Positions 23,648-35,305 of a stretch of DNA of 64,000 bases are shown here, piece after piece. Location of the stretch: contig JAYKKR010000016.1 in the NCBI GenBank assembly GCA_036971615.1, positions 558,001 through 622,000 of the forward strand, written 5' to 3'. The notes beneath the pieces are model-generated. The model was not told the origin of the DNA and made no database searches. It saw nothing but the letters and a program-made list of their open reading frames with translations. This stretch comes from Amyloporia xantha (lineage: Eukaryota; Basidiomycota; Agaricomycetes; Polyporales; Adustoporiaceae). How positions within the stretch are numbered: position 1 is the first letter of the stretch; each line of letters starts with the position of its first letter. The translations under genes were made by a program, and so were the position numbers.

Positions 23648-25281
23648 TTAGTTCACAGGATCCTCAATCCGCAACAGCACCTTCTTTCCATACTTTCCCT
23701 CCCCGATCTTCATCAAAATATCCCTGACCCTGCTACCCGCTTCCTCGTCGCTCAACGCGCCTTCCAGAGTTACAATTTCGTGTTCTGGCTCCTTCAACTG
23801 CCAAATGAAGCGTCCAATCAGCCCTTGATACCACTATCTCACCAAAAATAACTTGCATTCATTTGTGCAATCTCGTCCAAAATGCGTTTCTTCTTCCCCT
23901 TGTCCTCGCCCTTGCCCCACTTTCCCGTTAGCCAAAAGCCCTCCGCCCGCAGACCTTTGAATATCATTGCCCCAGTTGGGAGTGTAAGTGGCTGCTTCGA
24001 CATTGCACCGTACGAAACCACATGCGCGTTGGGACCCAAAATGCGAGTCAGTTGCGCCGTGGTTTTACCAGAGACACAGTTTAGGAGTAACCGGGGCGGC
24101 TGTGGTATAATTGGAACAGGGACCGAATCAAAGAAGGTACGGAAATGGAAGAGAAGAGAATGGAGGGTGTTAGAGTGGGGGTAATGCAGCAGGAATTGGA
24201 AATAGAAGCGTACATTCTCTCCGGTGAGCTCCTTGACGGATTTCTGGAACGCCTTATCGTCGAGCTCGTCGTACGTAAAGACATGTGTCGCACCGAGACT
24301 TGTGAGCTGTTCTTTTAATGCCTTAATTTCCGGTCTACACAAAGTACCATAATAAAGATTGCTGTGAGCATGAGAACGTAGAGTCCGAGCGAGAAATTCA
24401 CCCACCGGTTCCGAACAAAATTAATCGTCTTTATGCCTCTTTTAGCTGCCACCTGTATGACAGCTTGGCCGACCTACGAAGACGATAAGCATATCGAGTA
24501 CATGCAAACAACAAAGACAGACCGCGCTGTTTGCGCCTACGGTGCCGATGGTTTAATGCGTGAAGTGCATTTTTATATGCAGATAAGCATGTAGAGTACA
24601 CACCATTTTGGACAACCCAATCTCCCTCGTGCAGGTCGACATAGTCACGTAGCATAAGGTACGCCGTTGGCGGGTTGACCTGCAAATCCGGCCATGGCAG
24701 AAGTTCATCATTGACATTCGCATGTTCCATAAGAGAAGCAGAAACGCAGAAACGCAGAAACGCACGGTGATAGTAGCAGCATTCACTTCGCTAACACGCT
24801 CCTTATCCAGCCGAATCACGTCTGCAACACTCAACGTCCTTGCAGAGCTCCATGTCCCCGCTTGCTGCTTTGCCATGACCACCCAGTCGCCTTGCCTTAT
24901 GTCATCAACACCTTCCCCAACATCAAGGACCTCTGCCAGGCCCTCGTTCCCCGGAACATATACAGGTTCCTTCAGCTCCCGTCCCGGGCTAAGAGAACTG
25001 GTGAGTTGGGGTTTGGAGGGATAGACACCTTCAACGACATTGACGTCGGATGGATTGATTGGAGACAGCCGAAAGCGGACATTAAGAGAGTTTGAGGGCG
25101 GCTGTGGGAGACTAGGATATGTAATAGTAGTGAGGACAGACGCGGGGTCGCCATTTTGGGTGAACACAATGGCGCGGTGGGAGAAGGACATAGGTGACGT
25201 GGAGAAATGCGCGGTGGTCATCGCAGAGTTGGAATAATTACGCGCAGCCGAGAAGGATTTGGTGAGTGAGCGGGAGAGCAT
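23648..25281 (-). CDS. ETR1: Mitochondrial 2-enoyl thioester reductase (ETR1/MECR)
   Basis: Catalyses the NADPH-dependent last reduction of mitochondrial type II fatty acid synthesis, which supplies lipoic acid. The start at 25281 gives a basic, serine-rich presequence (MLSRSLTKSFSAARNYSNS). The MDR-type fold follows: SHRAIVFTQNGDP, RLSPINPSDVNVVEGVYPSKP (carrying the conserved catalytic tyrosine region), VPGNEGLAEVLDVG, GDWVVMAKQQAGTW, NPPTAYLMLRDYV, a nucleotide-binding segment (VGQAVIQVAAKRGIKT), LNCVSGKTTAQLTR, VSYGAMSKQPLTLP and FKGLRAEGFWLTGKW. The C-terminus ends in LRIEDPVN before the TAA at 23648-23650. At least six introns. The next gene upstream on the same strand is a 2OG oxygenase, without evident functional link. 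Confidence 0.93.
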
Positions 25282-26038
25282 GGTTCGTTCAAAGTGTGAG
25301 ATTATTGCCTCGAGCAACTGACAGTCGGACGGTCTATTTCAAACGGGTCAGTCGATGACATACTTCTAGCCCTAACCCTATAGGGAGACTCGGCGACTGC
25401 CGAGACGAGCGTGCAGCCTGTGTTCAGCGGCTCAGCCAAATACAACTGTTTCCAATAATCTAGGATGTCTTGCCAACTAGCTTTTGCTACTGACTCTTTG
25501 GTGTCTCTATTTATTTATCTTGGCAACGCAGAAAGTGAAGGTCATCTCCACACTTTCAGGCTCGCATCGCGTGTTGTAGCCTTTGATTCAAAGATATAGG
25601 TGGCCTCGGAACTCGCAATGTACTTCCGAGAAGACCTGCTATATTTTTGCATCTGAAAGGCAGCTCACAGTCAGTCATTGCGTGGGTTCAGGTGCTAATC
25701 AATAGGCATATTTTATAAGATTGACATCTGTCTATCTATTACACTCCGGTGCCTCATGACAACGCTCACGATGCAAACGGTTCTTCCAAAGATGTGACAA
25801 TGGCCATATACCCGTCTCTATCCGTTCTGATGTGTATGAGGACCTCTGATGATTCTAATCTTCGCCCATCCAACATGCGTCTCTGATATATTCATAAACA
25901 TCAAACTCAGGAGAGAATATACAGAGGACGATCATCGGTGAGCCGCAATTTGCGAATTTATATCTCGCACATTTCCTGCATATGCAATGCACTCATGCTC
26001 TACATTTTTCTTTTTGTCTCACATATCATAAGTGCTTA
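25282..26038. other. Intergenic with CCCTAACCCTA near the ETR1 start
   Basis: CCCTAACCCTA lies at 25370-25380, about 90 bp upstream of the ETR1 start codon. The rest shows no supported gene. Confidence 0.45.
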
Positions 26039-27628
26039 TCATACGGCCGTGGCTGCTGCCTGCGTAATACGCCCATAATCCTCCGTGCCGAGATGTTCGC
26101 GGTAGCTCTCAACGCCCTGTAAACAGCAAGCATCTTTTCAGCGCAAGATCCAAGACTCTCTAACAAGAGAAGGAAGAGAGCGAGAATGGTGAAGGAATTA
26201 GATTCATTTCACGCACATGGTAGTTTACCGTCCGCAAATGTTTCAACCTTCTGACGAGCCATTCGCCTGCCGTCCCTTTATCCTCGTGATCCTCTACCAT
26301 TCTCTGCTTGTTCTTGACCGCTTCGGCAACGATTGCGCTTTCCTTTGCCAAAGGACGCAGGATCACGGAGTCGTGCGGTCGCGTGAAGAATGCCATGGAG
26401 TAGCGTTCATACGCCGCTTGAGCCTTCGGAGGAGCACTGAACCACAGCGTGATAGTAGGTTCATCATGCAATATAAGAACCATCAGAAGCTAATCCCAAA
26501 ATCATAGCGAAAGCCTCACACGACACGGTGCATGTTTGAGCGGATAAGCCCGCCGCTGAAGATATTGAGACCGTCGCCAACATTGCAGATTGCGTGTCCC
26601 GGGAGTGGCTTCCAGACATGACGTAAGCACGGCGTATGCGACAGGTTAGTGTGCCAGCAGGTCGAAGTAGCAGATGCGAGGGTCTCATGTCATAAGCATG
26701 TGGTATGTCGAGTAGAACCGGCTAACCAACCTTGACATATAGCCACTTTTCCGTCCCGGGAGCGAGGACCTGAAGCCCTCCGAGGCGGTTGTGGAGGAAT
26801 GACTGTTGGTGCCGAAACCAATTCAGTGCCCCACCCCCTCTCTCATTCAACGGCACTGACCAGCGAACCAAAATCAGTGTGTGCACCCAGCAGTGCCTGT
26901 TCCTCCAAGATCTCCGCATCGCCGGCTTGGGGTGGCGTTCTTATCACCCTTGCCACGCACCCGCTCTTCTCCTCTTTGATATGCATGCTTTGCATCACGC
27001 CATCTGCTAGCCCCAGCTTTTCGCCAAGCACGCCGAGTAGGGACTCGTTCACCTCCAGAGACTTCTTAACGAATGGAGTGATCGTGATCGGGAAAGCAGC
27101 GGAGACAAGAGGCGGGTATGTACGGTGGACAGGTGTGGGAAAGGCAAGCGCGTCGTCTTTGGCGACATCGAGAAACTCTGTGGCATCGAGCGTGCCGCGC
27201 TCGTCGGCAGTGTGCAAGCCTGCACCTTTGTAGCTGCAGGTGAGAAATCGGTGAGAATTGCGGATGGGGCTCCGCATTCGACCACGAAAACAAACCCAAA
27301 TTGCATCCCGTCATCCCCCTCCTCATACTGCATTTTCTCATCCAGTGGGAGTTCCATGAACACTTTCCCAAGCTCGAACATTCTATCCACCTCGTCCTCT
27401 ACCCCATGATTCTTCAGACTTCAGGTACAAGATTAGTACTCATCTTCTCAGATATGGAGCGACGTTGGACACCCACTACCAGAACCCAAGCTCAGTCGCG
27501 GCCTTCCAGAGTTTGTCCTTCTCGGCCTTGTCACCAGCCTTGATGAGGGCGTAATCTATCACGAGTAATGGATGTGTCGGAACATCCTCCGGGAACGCTG
27601 GAGGTGCGTCGGCGAGGAGGCCTGGCAT
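26039..27628 (-). CDS. 2-oxoglutarate/Fe(II)-dependent oxygenase, paralogue 1
   Basis: Belongs to the isopenicillin N synthase-like 2OG oxygenase superfamily. The start MPGLLADAPPAFPEDVPTHP at 27628 is followed by LWKAATELGF, then (after an intron) LKNHGVEDEVDRM, LPLDEKMQYEEGDDG, HRTYPPLV and SGCVARVIRTPP. The iron-binding HxD is in GAHTDFGSL, the distal histidine in RSNMHRVV, and the 2OG-binding arginine in ERYSMAFF, so all catalytic residues are present. NRLGGLQVLAPG sits between them, as in the family. The C-terminus GVESYREHLGTEDYGRITQ ends at 26039. About six introns, each GT-AG. Substrate unknown; members hydroxylate or desaturate small molecules. A second paralogue lies at 33815-35305 on the same strand. 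Confidence 0.9.
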
Positions 27629-28267
27629 TGGATCTGTTACGCTAAGGACGTAGGTAGCGATACCGGAGAGAGGGATTACGGCAGGCCGATGTGGAAGCCC
27701 ACTCTATATACGACATTCTAGTCCGTGACCGTGATCACTGTTATCTAGGCTGTATATGATTCTTCGGCTTCCTGAGGAATCGAACCGTAATCGTGGCGGA
27801 TAGACGGGAGTGGACTCCGGAGCCCCTAACCCTAGATAGGCACTTATATTGCTGGTGGCTGGTGGGTTCGCGGGCGCGGATACACAATTGCAATAGTACT
27901 GTAGCAATTGTGTACCGTTCTATGCGTCGTAGGTGATGTCCCCATGACAATTCTTGGTTTGTAGATGAAGGGTTATTTTGAGCCAATGTAATGATAACTT
28001 GAAGCAGTGTATTCTCCTTAGTCCATCCCGTAGTAGCCTTCAAAGTTTGCGAGGAGGTTGCCTCGGATGATACAGGGACACATATCATTGTGGTTAATAA
28101 TATTTTAATTGCATAAGACAGGGCTATTATGAATGCCACAACATCAACATCAGAGGCGCATAGTACCTTCGGAATTCTTTTTTGTTTTTGCATGGATTCA
28201 AAATTACCCGATGGCGCCTGTGTTTCGCCGAGGTAGCAGACAGCAAGATGAAAAATAAAAAACTATT
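27629..28267. other. Intergenic with CCCTAACCCTA
   Basis: Contains the promoter of the first 2OG oxygenase. CCCTAACCCTA at 27824-27834 lies about 200 bp upstream of that start codon. A T-rich run just below 28268, read on the minus strand, fits a Pol III terminator for the tRNA. Confidence 0.45.
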
Positions 28268-28374
28268 AGCCCACCGCGAGGGTCGAACTCGCAGCCTTCA
28301 GATCCCGCCTTTGAGGAGAAACTCTCGCATTAAATGTAAGAGTCTGACGCTCTATCCGATTGAGCTAGGCGGGC
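28268..28374 (-). tRNA. tRNA-Lys(CTT) with a 33-nt intron
   Basis: Read on the minus strand from 28374, the acceptor GCCCGCC pairs with GGTGGGC at the other end with one G-T pair. The D arm is GCTC/GAGC, the anticodon stem TCAGA/TCTGA, and the anticodon CTT is at 28340-28338. The intron occupies about 28336-28304, one base 3' of the anticodon as is canonical. The T arm contains GAGTTCGACCCTC (B box). A run of T residues follows the 3' end on the minus strand. Encoded lysine by anticodon. Confidence 0.93.
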
Positions 28375-29295
28375 TTGGTGTTGGGCCGACGATTACCCTT
28401 TGTGGCTCAGACAGGTCGGTGCTTCCAAATCGGGAAAAGGCGCACGATCACGTGCGCCAGTTATGATCCCGCCAACTCGGAGAGTCGAGTCACTCGAGTC
28501 TTTGCTCGAGTCTCGACTGCCTCTTGCTTGTGTATATGTGCCGCTGTAACTTATGGGGTCGGATAATAACGTGCCACATATATGCTTGCCTCGTAACAGT
28601 CTGACGCTGTATACGATTACCGTCAGATATCTGCAAGTGGTCAGCTTCCTCCTTGTCACCTTCTCTGTGTTATCCAGTGAACGAAAGGTCGGGTCAATAG
28701 GCCTTGACCGTCTAGACCCCAAGGCCATAGACGGGGTCTATGACCCCCGTCTAGACGGGGTCAATGCACGTGATATGATTCTGCTGGCGGGGCAGGCCAT
28801 TTTCGTCACGTGGTAAGCGGGCCGAGGGACGGTCACGCCTCTTGTCCGACAGCCACCGGTGACTGCCGTAGACCCCTTCGTCGCCGTCTTGACCCCTCGT
28901 CTAGACCCGACTAACGCCGGTATAAACCCCGTCTAGACGGGTCTTTGCGAACACTGGCGCCACTGTTATCCGAGGCAGCCGCCTTGAATGTGTACCCTTG
29001 CGACGCTTTCAATGTGGACTTAATTTCCCAAACTTATCATTAATGACGGCTTTAATCTCTCTCCCGCTCAGAGGATTCATGTCCCCTGGATGCTGTCAAT
29101 AGAATGAGTCTTTTCGACAACTTATGTCTGGGTATTGCACCTGCTAGCAAATTCCAACCATAATACTGCTCAACAGAGTCCTAATCGTCCTGTGTGATTC
29201 TAAACGGCATATTGAGGATCAATAACACATTTGATATCCGAGCGTGGCTAAAAATCAAAGCAAAGACCATACAGTATGCGACTATCCTATACAAT
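28375..29295. other. Intergenic around the palindrome cluster
   Basis: Apart from the palindromes at 28710-28938, the stretch holds another self-complementary patch near 28480-28520 made of GAGTC/GACTC words. No gene is supported. The left end is the 5' flank of the tRNA gene. Confidence 0.45.
28710..28938. repeat. Cluster of four GTCTAGAC palindromes
   Basis: GTCTAGAC occurs at 28710-28717, 28749-28756, 28899-28906 and 28931-28938, usually embedded in longer palindromic words such as CCCGTCTAGACGGGG. Between them GACCCC/GGGGTC words recur in both orientations. No coding frame. It could be a protein-binding array or the remains of an inverted-repeat element. Confidence 0.6.
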
Positions 29296-32200
29296 TTACA
29301 CTCCACGCGTCCGCGTCCCCCAAAACTTTGTAATAGAATACAATCGGCCGCTTAGAAAAGAATTCCCACCACTTGACTTTGTAAGTGATTGAGGCAACGT
29401 CGTAGCATCGGGACCTGACTCGAAATCACAGGAGCAGGCAGAGTCGGAAAGATCTGCGGAACTAGCGGCGTCCGAATCATCCATGCTACTCGAATCCTGG
29501 GTGAAAGTGTCAGGGCTTTCATCTCGTTTGCATATAGCGAAGAAAGCGTGCTGCTCGGCGAGAGGACGGGAAAGAGGGCTGTTATTCTTGGTGGAACTCG
29601 GGTTTGGATCCTGCGACTCGGGCCGGCAAGGCAGGGTCATGCCGGTATCGACAGCCATAGAACCAGGCATAGCAGTATTCGTATGTGTGAGTTGACCGAC
29701 GAAGTGGCCAAGGAACTTAGGAACCACATATGGCGCGCAATCCGTCCCAAAATCGTGTGGGGAGTCGATGAAGGCACTAGTAGGAGCCATACCCAATTCA
29801 GGGGTTGTAGACACAGAAAGCCAGGGAGAGATTATCTGTTCATCATTCCAAAGAGACAGATGATTGTATCAGAGACGACGGAGTTAACATCGGGGAAAAT
29901 ACTCCAGGTACTCACGTATGTTTCGAAGTCCTCGAAATCACCCGACCCAGGAACAAGTACACTAGTCGCGAGCTTTGCTTCCTCAGATATAGTATTAGAA
30001 AACTGGAGGTTGTGCCAGTGAGAACAATGTCAGAACTCGTTGGGACAAGGTGAACAGGATGAAGGTGATCCCCGCGTACCTCATCAGTCCATCCCGCACA
30101 CAAGTCATCCGCATCAAAAACCATCTCCCACTCCTCCTCAGTATCCCAAGCGAGTCTGTCGTACGTGCCATCTACTTTCTTCCCGCCACCCTTCCAGAAG
30201 GCTTCCGCAAGTTCCGATAGTCGTACTTGTCCAGGTGTCATATTCGTATCAAATTCGTGCTTGTCCACAGCGACACTGAAAGTTGCCTCCCATAATTGAT
30301 CCACGTCAGTATAATCATCTTCGCGTTCACCGCAATCTTTAACCCCCGATGTCAAAGCTTCAGTAATGCCATGAGGGGGTCTTCTGCGCTCTTCAACCCC
30401 GTCACCGATTTGATTCGAGTCTTCATGTGTCCCAGAGATACTGTCCTCATTACAGAGAGGGTTATGCGTTGCAGCTGCATTTGATGCAGGTAGACGTTTT
30501 GACCGCAGCTGCGGGCGTCTAGTGATACCTTTGTGATGAAGAAATCGCCTCGACATAGACAGCAGAGCTTGTTTCGGTGATTTTCTGGACTTTATTTTTC
30601 TACACCTTGCACGCCGCGAGATTGCATAATTTGTTACGCGGAGAGAAGAACGCAGAAACACAGAAATAGACGTGTCTTCACAAAGGTCACAGATGACGTC
30701 AACACGACTGTATACGCCTGCAGGCCTAAACGTTAATAAAGCACTTGAATATAGAGACATAAGGCCTACAGTTGTGTTCATACTCCTCTTGTATGTCAAT
30801 TTTGAATGGGACAATGTTCGAATCCTCCCCTCCTACCATATTCTCCATGGCTGATACACTCGGCCCTTCGTTCTTCACAGTATCACCTAAATTCCTCTTG
30901 AGTACGTCGTATGAAGAGATTATGAGTGACGCACCTTGCTTCTCGTCCGTACCATTCAGACTATCAACATCGCAAACAAAATTCTCCGATTCCTCGCTAG
31001 TCTTCTGTTCCCCCAAAACTCCTTCTTCGCTTATAGATTTCCCAGCCATTGTTTCAATATCCACATTTTCGACAATAATGCGCGTATGAACCGCTATGGT
31101 CCGTGGCGGAGCCAGTAAATGCTCAGTGGCTTGTACTACTCCTTCTGATGAGACGAAATCGGTTCGACTGTCGATTTCTGAAGCGCAAAGTTAACAAATC
31201 ATAGCGGTGCATATGCGATAGTCATACCTCGGTATTCCGTAGAGGGAACGTTGGGAGCACGCCTACCAGTTCGTCCGGAGACGACCTCACCCACTAATCT
31301 TCCACACGATAGGTTCACGCCTTCCAAATTTCTGCTACTCCGCAAGTCCTGTGGACCACTCTCCGATACAGTTGGACACAATTTGATGAGAACTTCGTTC
31401 CTTGCGCTTGACATAACCGACTCCATTACTACGGCATCCCCATTTTGTAAATCTAGGCCCCCATCGATGTGTCAGAGGGAGGCTAGAACATCAAAAGATT
31501 GGATAACTCACCATCACATCGAAGACTGACCTGCTTCCGTCCCGTATGTGTTTCTACGCTTTGCATATCTTCGCCCCAATTTTCGGACAACGGGTTTTCG
31601 ATATGATCCTCGTCGCAAACCTTCTTATCCATGAGAGTATTTGCGGAAGTTGAGACCACTACAGGTTCAGAGTCGGCCTGCGGGACACCCGGGTCAACAT
31701 AGATCAGGACGGATGCTACATTGACGGTGGGCGCGGGTAGAGATGCCCCCATTTCTTGACAGCCGTCAGTAAGCTGATCAGAGAGCACGCCATCGGATGT
31801 GGACTGGGCTGTCGTAACAGAAGGCACTACCCGTACCTCCGTCGCTTCCAGGGGTTGACCTTCCTGAACTGCTGCCTGAGCATCATACTTTTCAGGCAGC
31901 TCCACAACACACGCAGAATCTACAGAGCAGAGACGGGAATCAGCGGTCTTGATGTGATCGGCCCATAGCACTCGAGAAGTTCCAATGTCTCCGATGCTTT
32001 GAATCTCAAGGGAATGCTTCGCGACGGAGAGAAAGCCATCCTCGCCCAGAACAAGTGGGAGCTGCCAGTCTTCAGAAATACCGCCATCTTCCACGTCCTC
32101 ATTATTCTTCCCGAACAAGCGACTGGTGAACGAGCCTCAGTCAACGTGAGCAACTGCGCGTCCTAGCGGTGAACCTACATCAAAACTTGCACGTCCTCAT

Positions 32201-33113
32201 CTTCCTTGACGTCGGAACGTTCTTCTTGAGGGAGAGTATACCCGATCCCCAAGTTGTCACTGGGTAGAAAGTTGACACAGCAAGCAAGGCGTTAAATGCT
32301 AATTGAACCGACCTTCTCGAGGTAGATTTCTTTGTATCGCCCTTCGTGTCTTCTGAAATCTGGCACTCATGGTATGTGCTATTCTTCACGGGATCTGTAG
32401 CAGCAGGATTGCACCGTTTGGGGGAGTACCTTTCCGTGCGCTCAGCCGTGACGCAATGGTCGGCAAACGCGAAGGAAGATTCTTGGTAGATCTCGCCTCG
32501 GCTGTATTGTCAGCGGCGGTGTCTATGTTTCTGGGGTTGGTACGCCCAAATGCGCTGAAAGTAGTGCTTATCTTGGAAGAATTGGTAGTCGTCGTTGGCA
32601 TCCGTCGAGACGAGCGAGGTGTCTGAGGTGCCACACCAGCGCGATTGGCGGAAGCGATTGTCGGCCGAGCGAAGGAAGGCGCGGAGACCTCATTCTTGTT
32701 TTTGATCTCGCTCCGTACGCCGACGTCACGACCCTTCACAGAAATTCAAAAGACGAGCAAGAGGCTGAGATGCACATACTCACCTGATAGATTTGGAGCA
32801 GAGGTTTTCTGGCTGTTGTCGAGACAGTCCTGTTAGCCTTCAGAGTAGATCCTATCGCGAGAGCGGTAGATGTGCGGCTTCCACTCGTACGTGCTTCACC
32901 AGAGAAACGGCTGATTCTTGTAGCAGCGTTCTCGTGTCTCGTGGATAAGATAGATTTGTGCAAAATGGCAGAACCAGAAGCTCGAGATCCGCTCAGCTTC
33001 ACCTCTGCCTTACCTGAACCAGAGGCTAGAGGATCCTTAGCAGAGGCCTTCCTGATGGCAGTGGGTCCCCGGCGAGGAACACTCGACGGTTGCTGAGTCA
33101 AAGAGGATAGCAT
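29296..33113 (-). CDS. Long disordered, acidic, serine-rich protein, unknown function
   Basis: I could join one frame from MLSSLTQQPSSVPRRG (33113) to a stop at 29296 across about nine introns with consistent phases, including 5' sites in TATCAG-gtgagt and CGATGTGATG-gtgagt. The N-terminal part is basic and Ser/Thr/Arg-rich (for example TPRSSRRMPTTTTNSSK). The middle is acidic (KEDEDVQ, NNEDVEDGG), and the C-terminal third has a potentially folded segment around YTDVDQLWEATFSVAVDKHE, LAEAFWKGGGKKVDG and EEEWEMVFDADDLCAGW. The very C-terminus is low complexity (DDSDAASSADLSDSACSCD). One required intron (about 32398-32432) is only 35 nt, unusually short. No membrane segment or catalytic motif was recognised; a regulatory or scaffold role is conceivable but not shown. 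It might also be two genes; continuity favours one. Confidence 0.6.
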
Positions 33114-33814
33114 TGCGATAGCAGGTTGAGTAGCAAAACAAGTCAAAGATGCGGATAGCAGTGGTGACAGCAGATAAAACGATCACAAAGGAATCACGTC
33201 GTTGCTTCGCTCGGACTCGTACCAGGAGGGGCTGGCAGCAGGCTGACACTGACTCATTAGCGGTGTCAGCCTAATGCAACTCCTTTCATATTTATTTAAA
33301 CAATTTAATAGATGGATGAAGAAGAGTGAGACACCTATTCCCTGTGGTCTGTAAGTGTCCATACACAATCGGCTCTTCGTAATTGCCATTGACACGACTT
33401 GGACCGGAGATGTTCAACTTGAATCAGAAATGACTCATAGCTGTAGAATAAACTAGCATTAAGGTGCCAATTGAGGGTCACTCTGCAATAAGAGAATCAC
33501 ATCTGAAGTCAGTGGTAGCAAGAGCGTGTACGTCAGCCTGTGGTCTGCCCTCGCCTCTCAGGCTGTTGAAGTTGGCCAGAAATGATGGCACGTGCCACGT
33601 CGATCTGATCGGCGGGGCATTGTCTGGCGCCCACTCTCGTGGATTGATCACCACTCATCGCAGAGTCAAATTCAATATATTCACAACTGTCTAAATCAAC
33701 TCGATGATACTGCATACGATAGAGAACTCAACATTTGATATAGGTGTAGCAAAACAGCATATGTATCTCGACTGGACTTGATCGTGTGCGCCATCATGAT
33801 AAAAATGGTTGCGT
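33114..33814. other. Intergenic
   Basis: Contains the promoter of the disordered-protein gene and the 3' flank of the second 2OG oxygenase. No gene or notable repeat seen. Confidence 0.45.
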
Positions 33815-35305
33815 CTAAGCAGCCAGACCTTGTGGAACCACACCCTCACTGCCGGCGATCGCTTTTGCTCTCACTATGGATGAGATGTCTTCCGTACCAA
33901 GCCACGCCTTGTAGCTCTCTGGTCCCTGTAATCGACCTCGGGTAAAACCTCGATTATTTTGTGAAATTTACGACGGACTACTCACAGTGAAGTTCTTGAT
34001 TCGTTGGTTCTTAATCCGCCTTGCAAGCCAATCCTTGGCCGTCACGCCGGGCCAGAACCTCGCCTCTGCGTTAGGTGCATTCGCAACCGCGTCGGAAATT
34101 ACCTGGCTCTGATCTGAAAGCGCACGCAGCTCGACGGAATCGTTGGCGCGTGTGAAGAACACAAGCGAGTAGCGTTCAAACTTGGCCTGCTCCCGAGGAG
34201 GGGGACTGAATACAGGCGAGCGTAAATGTTCAACATCAGAACAGGCGAAATGAATAGAACGTTGAAGCTTACACAACACGGTGCATGTTTGATCGCAGGA
34301 TCCCTCCGCTGAAGATATGCATAGAATCACCAATGTTGCAAATGGCATGACCAGGAAGCGGCTGAACATATCATTGTGCGATTAGAATGTAATTCGGAGG
34401 ATATGAAAGAATATGCACCTTCACGTATTGCCACTTGTCGGTCCCAGGAGCCAGTACCTGCAGACCGCCAAGGCGGTTGTGCAAGAACGACTAGCGGGTT
34501 GTGATTAGCATGCGCCCAGAAGCTTGTAACATTGCATACTCACGAGGGATCCAAAATCCGTATGTGCCGACAATAAAGCTTTCGCTTCGTCAATCTCGCC
34601 ATCCTTCGGTGGCGTCCGGATGGTACGAGCTACACATCCACTCCTCTCTTCTTTCTTGTGCAGGTTGGACAGAGTCCCCTCAGGTAGTCCCAATTTCGCG
34701 TTCAGCGCACTCAGCAGAGTAGTGTTTACCTCGACGGATTTCTGGATGAAGGGCCTGACAGCAGTCTCCATGCGCGCGGTGACCGTGGCGGGGTACGTGC
34801 GATGCACAGGCATCGGATATGCCAACGCATCATCCTTGGAGACATTGATGAACTCAGTAGAATCAAGGGTTCCTTTCTCGTCGACGGCGTTGACTCCCGA
34901 AGCTTTGTATCTAGGTCGCAAATTCAGTGTGAATACACATTCAATTGAAGAAAAGCAGGAGCTACTCTCCAGCTATACATACCCAAAGGACAGCCCGTCG
35001 TCGCCTTGCTCGTATTTCATTTTCTCCTCAAGCGGCAACGCCATGGTCTCCGCACCCATTTCGAACATTGCGCTGACTTCTTCATCGACACCATGGTTGT
35101 TCAAACTGTCGGGCGGACGTCAAGCACACATGCGATTAACTGACTCAAGACGCACTTACTACCAGAATCCGAGCTCCGTGGCCGCTTTCCAGAGTTTGTT
35201 GAGCTCCGCCTCGTCCCCCGCTTTGACGAGCTGATAGTCTACGACGAGTAGAGGATGAGTTGGCACGTCATCCGGAAAGGGAGGTGCGGTGATGAGGCCT
35301 GGCAT
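33815..35305 (-). CDS. 2-oxoglutarate/Fe(II)-dependent oxygenase, paralogue 2
   Basis: Starts MPGLITAPPFPDDVPTHP at 35305 and parallels the gene at 26039-27628 from end to end. Motifs in order: LWKAATELGF, NNHGVDEEVSAMFE, LEEKMKYEQGDDG, HRTYPATV, SGCVARTIRTPP, SAHTDFGSL (HxD of the iron site), HNRLGGLQVLAPG, GDSMHIFSGGILRSNMHRVV (distal His) and FERYSLVFFTR (2OG arginine). It ends ESYKAWLGTEDISSI, then VVPQGLAA and TAG at 33815-33817. All iron and 2OG ligands are kept. The two paralogues share intron layout and orientation but are separated by the tRNA and the disordered-protein gene, so a local duplication followed by insertion or rearrangement is likely. Confidence 0.9.
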
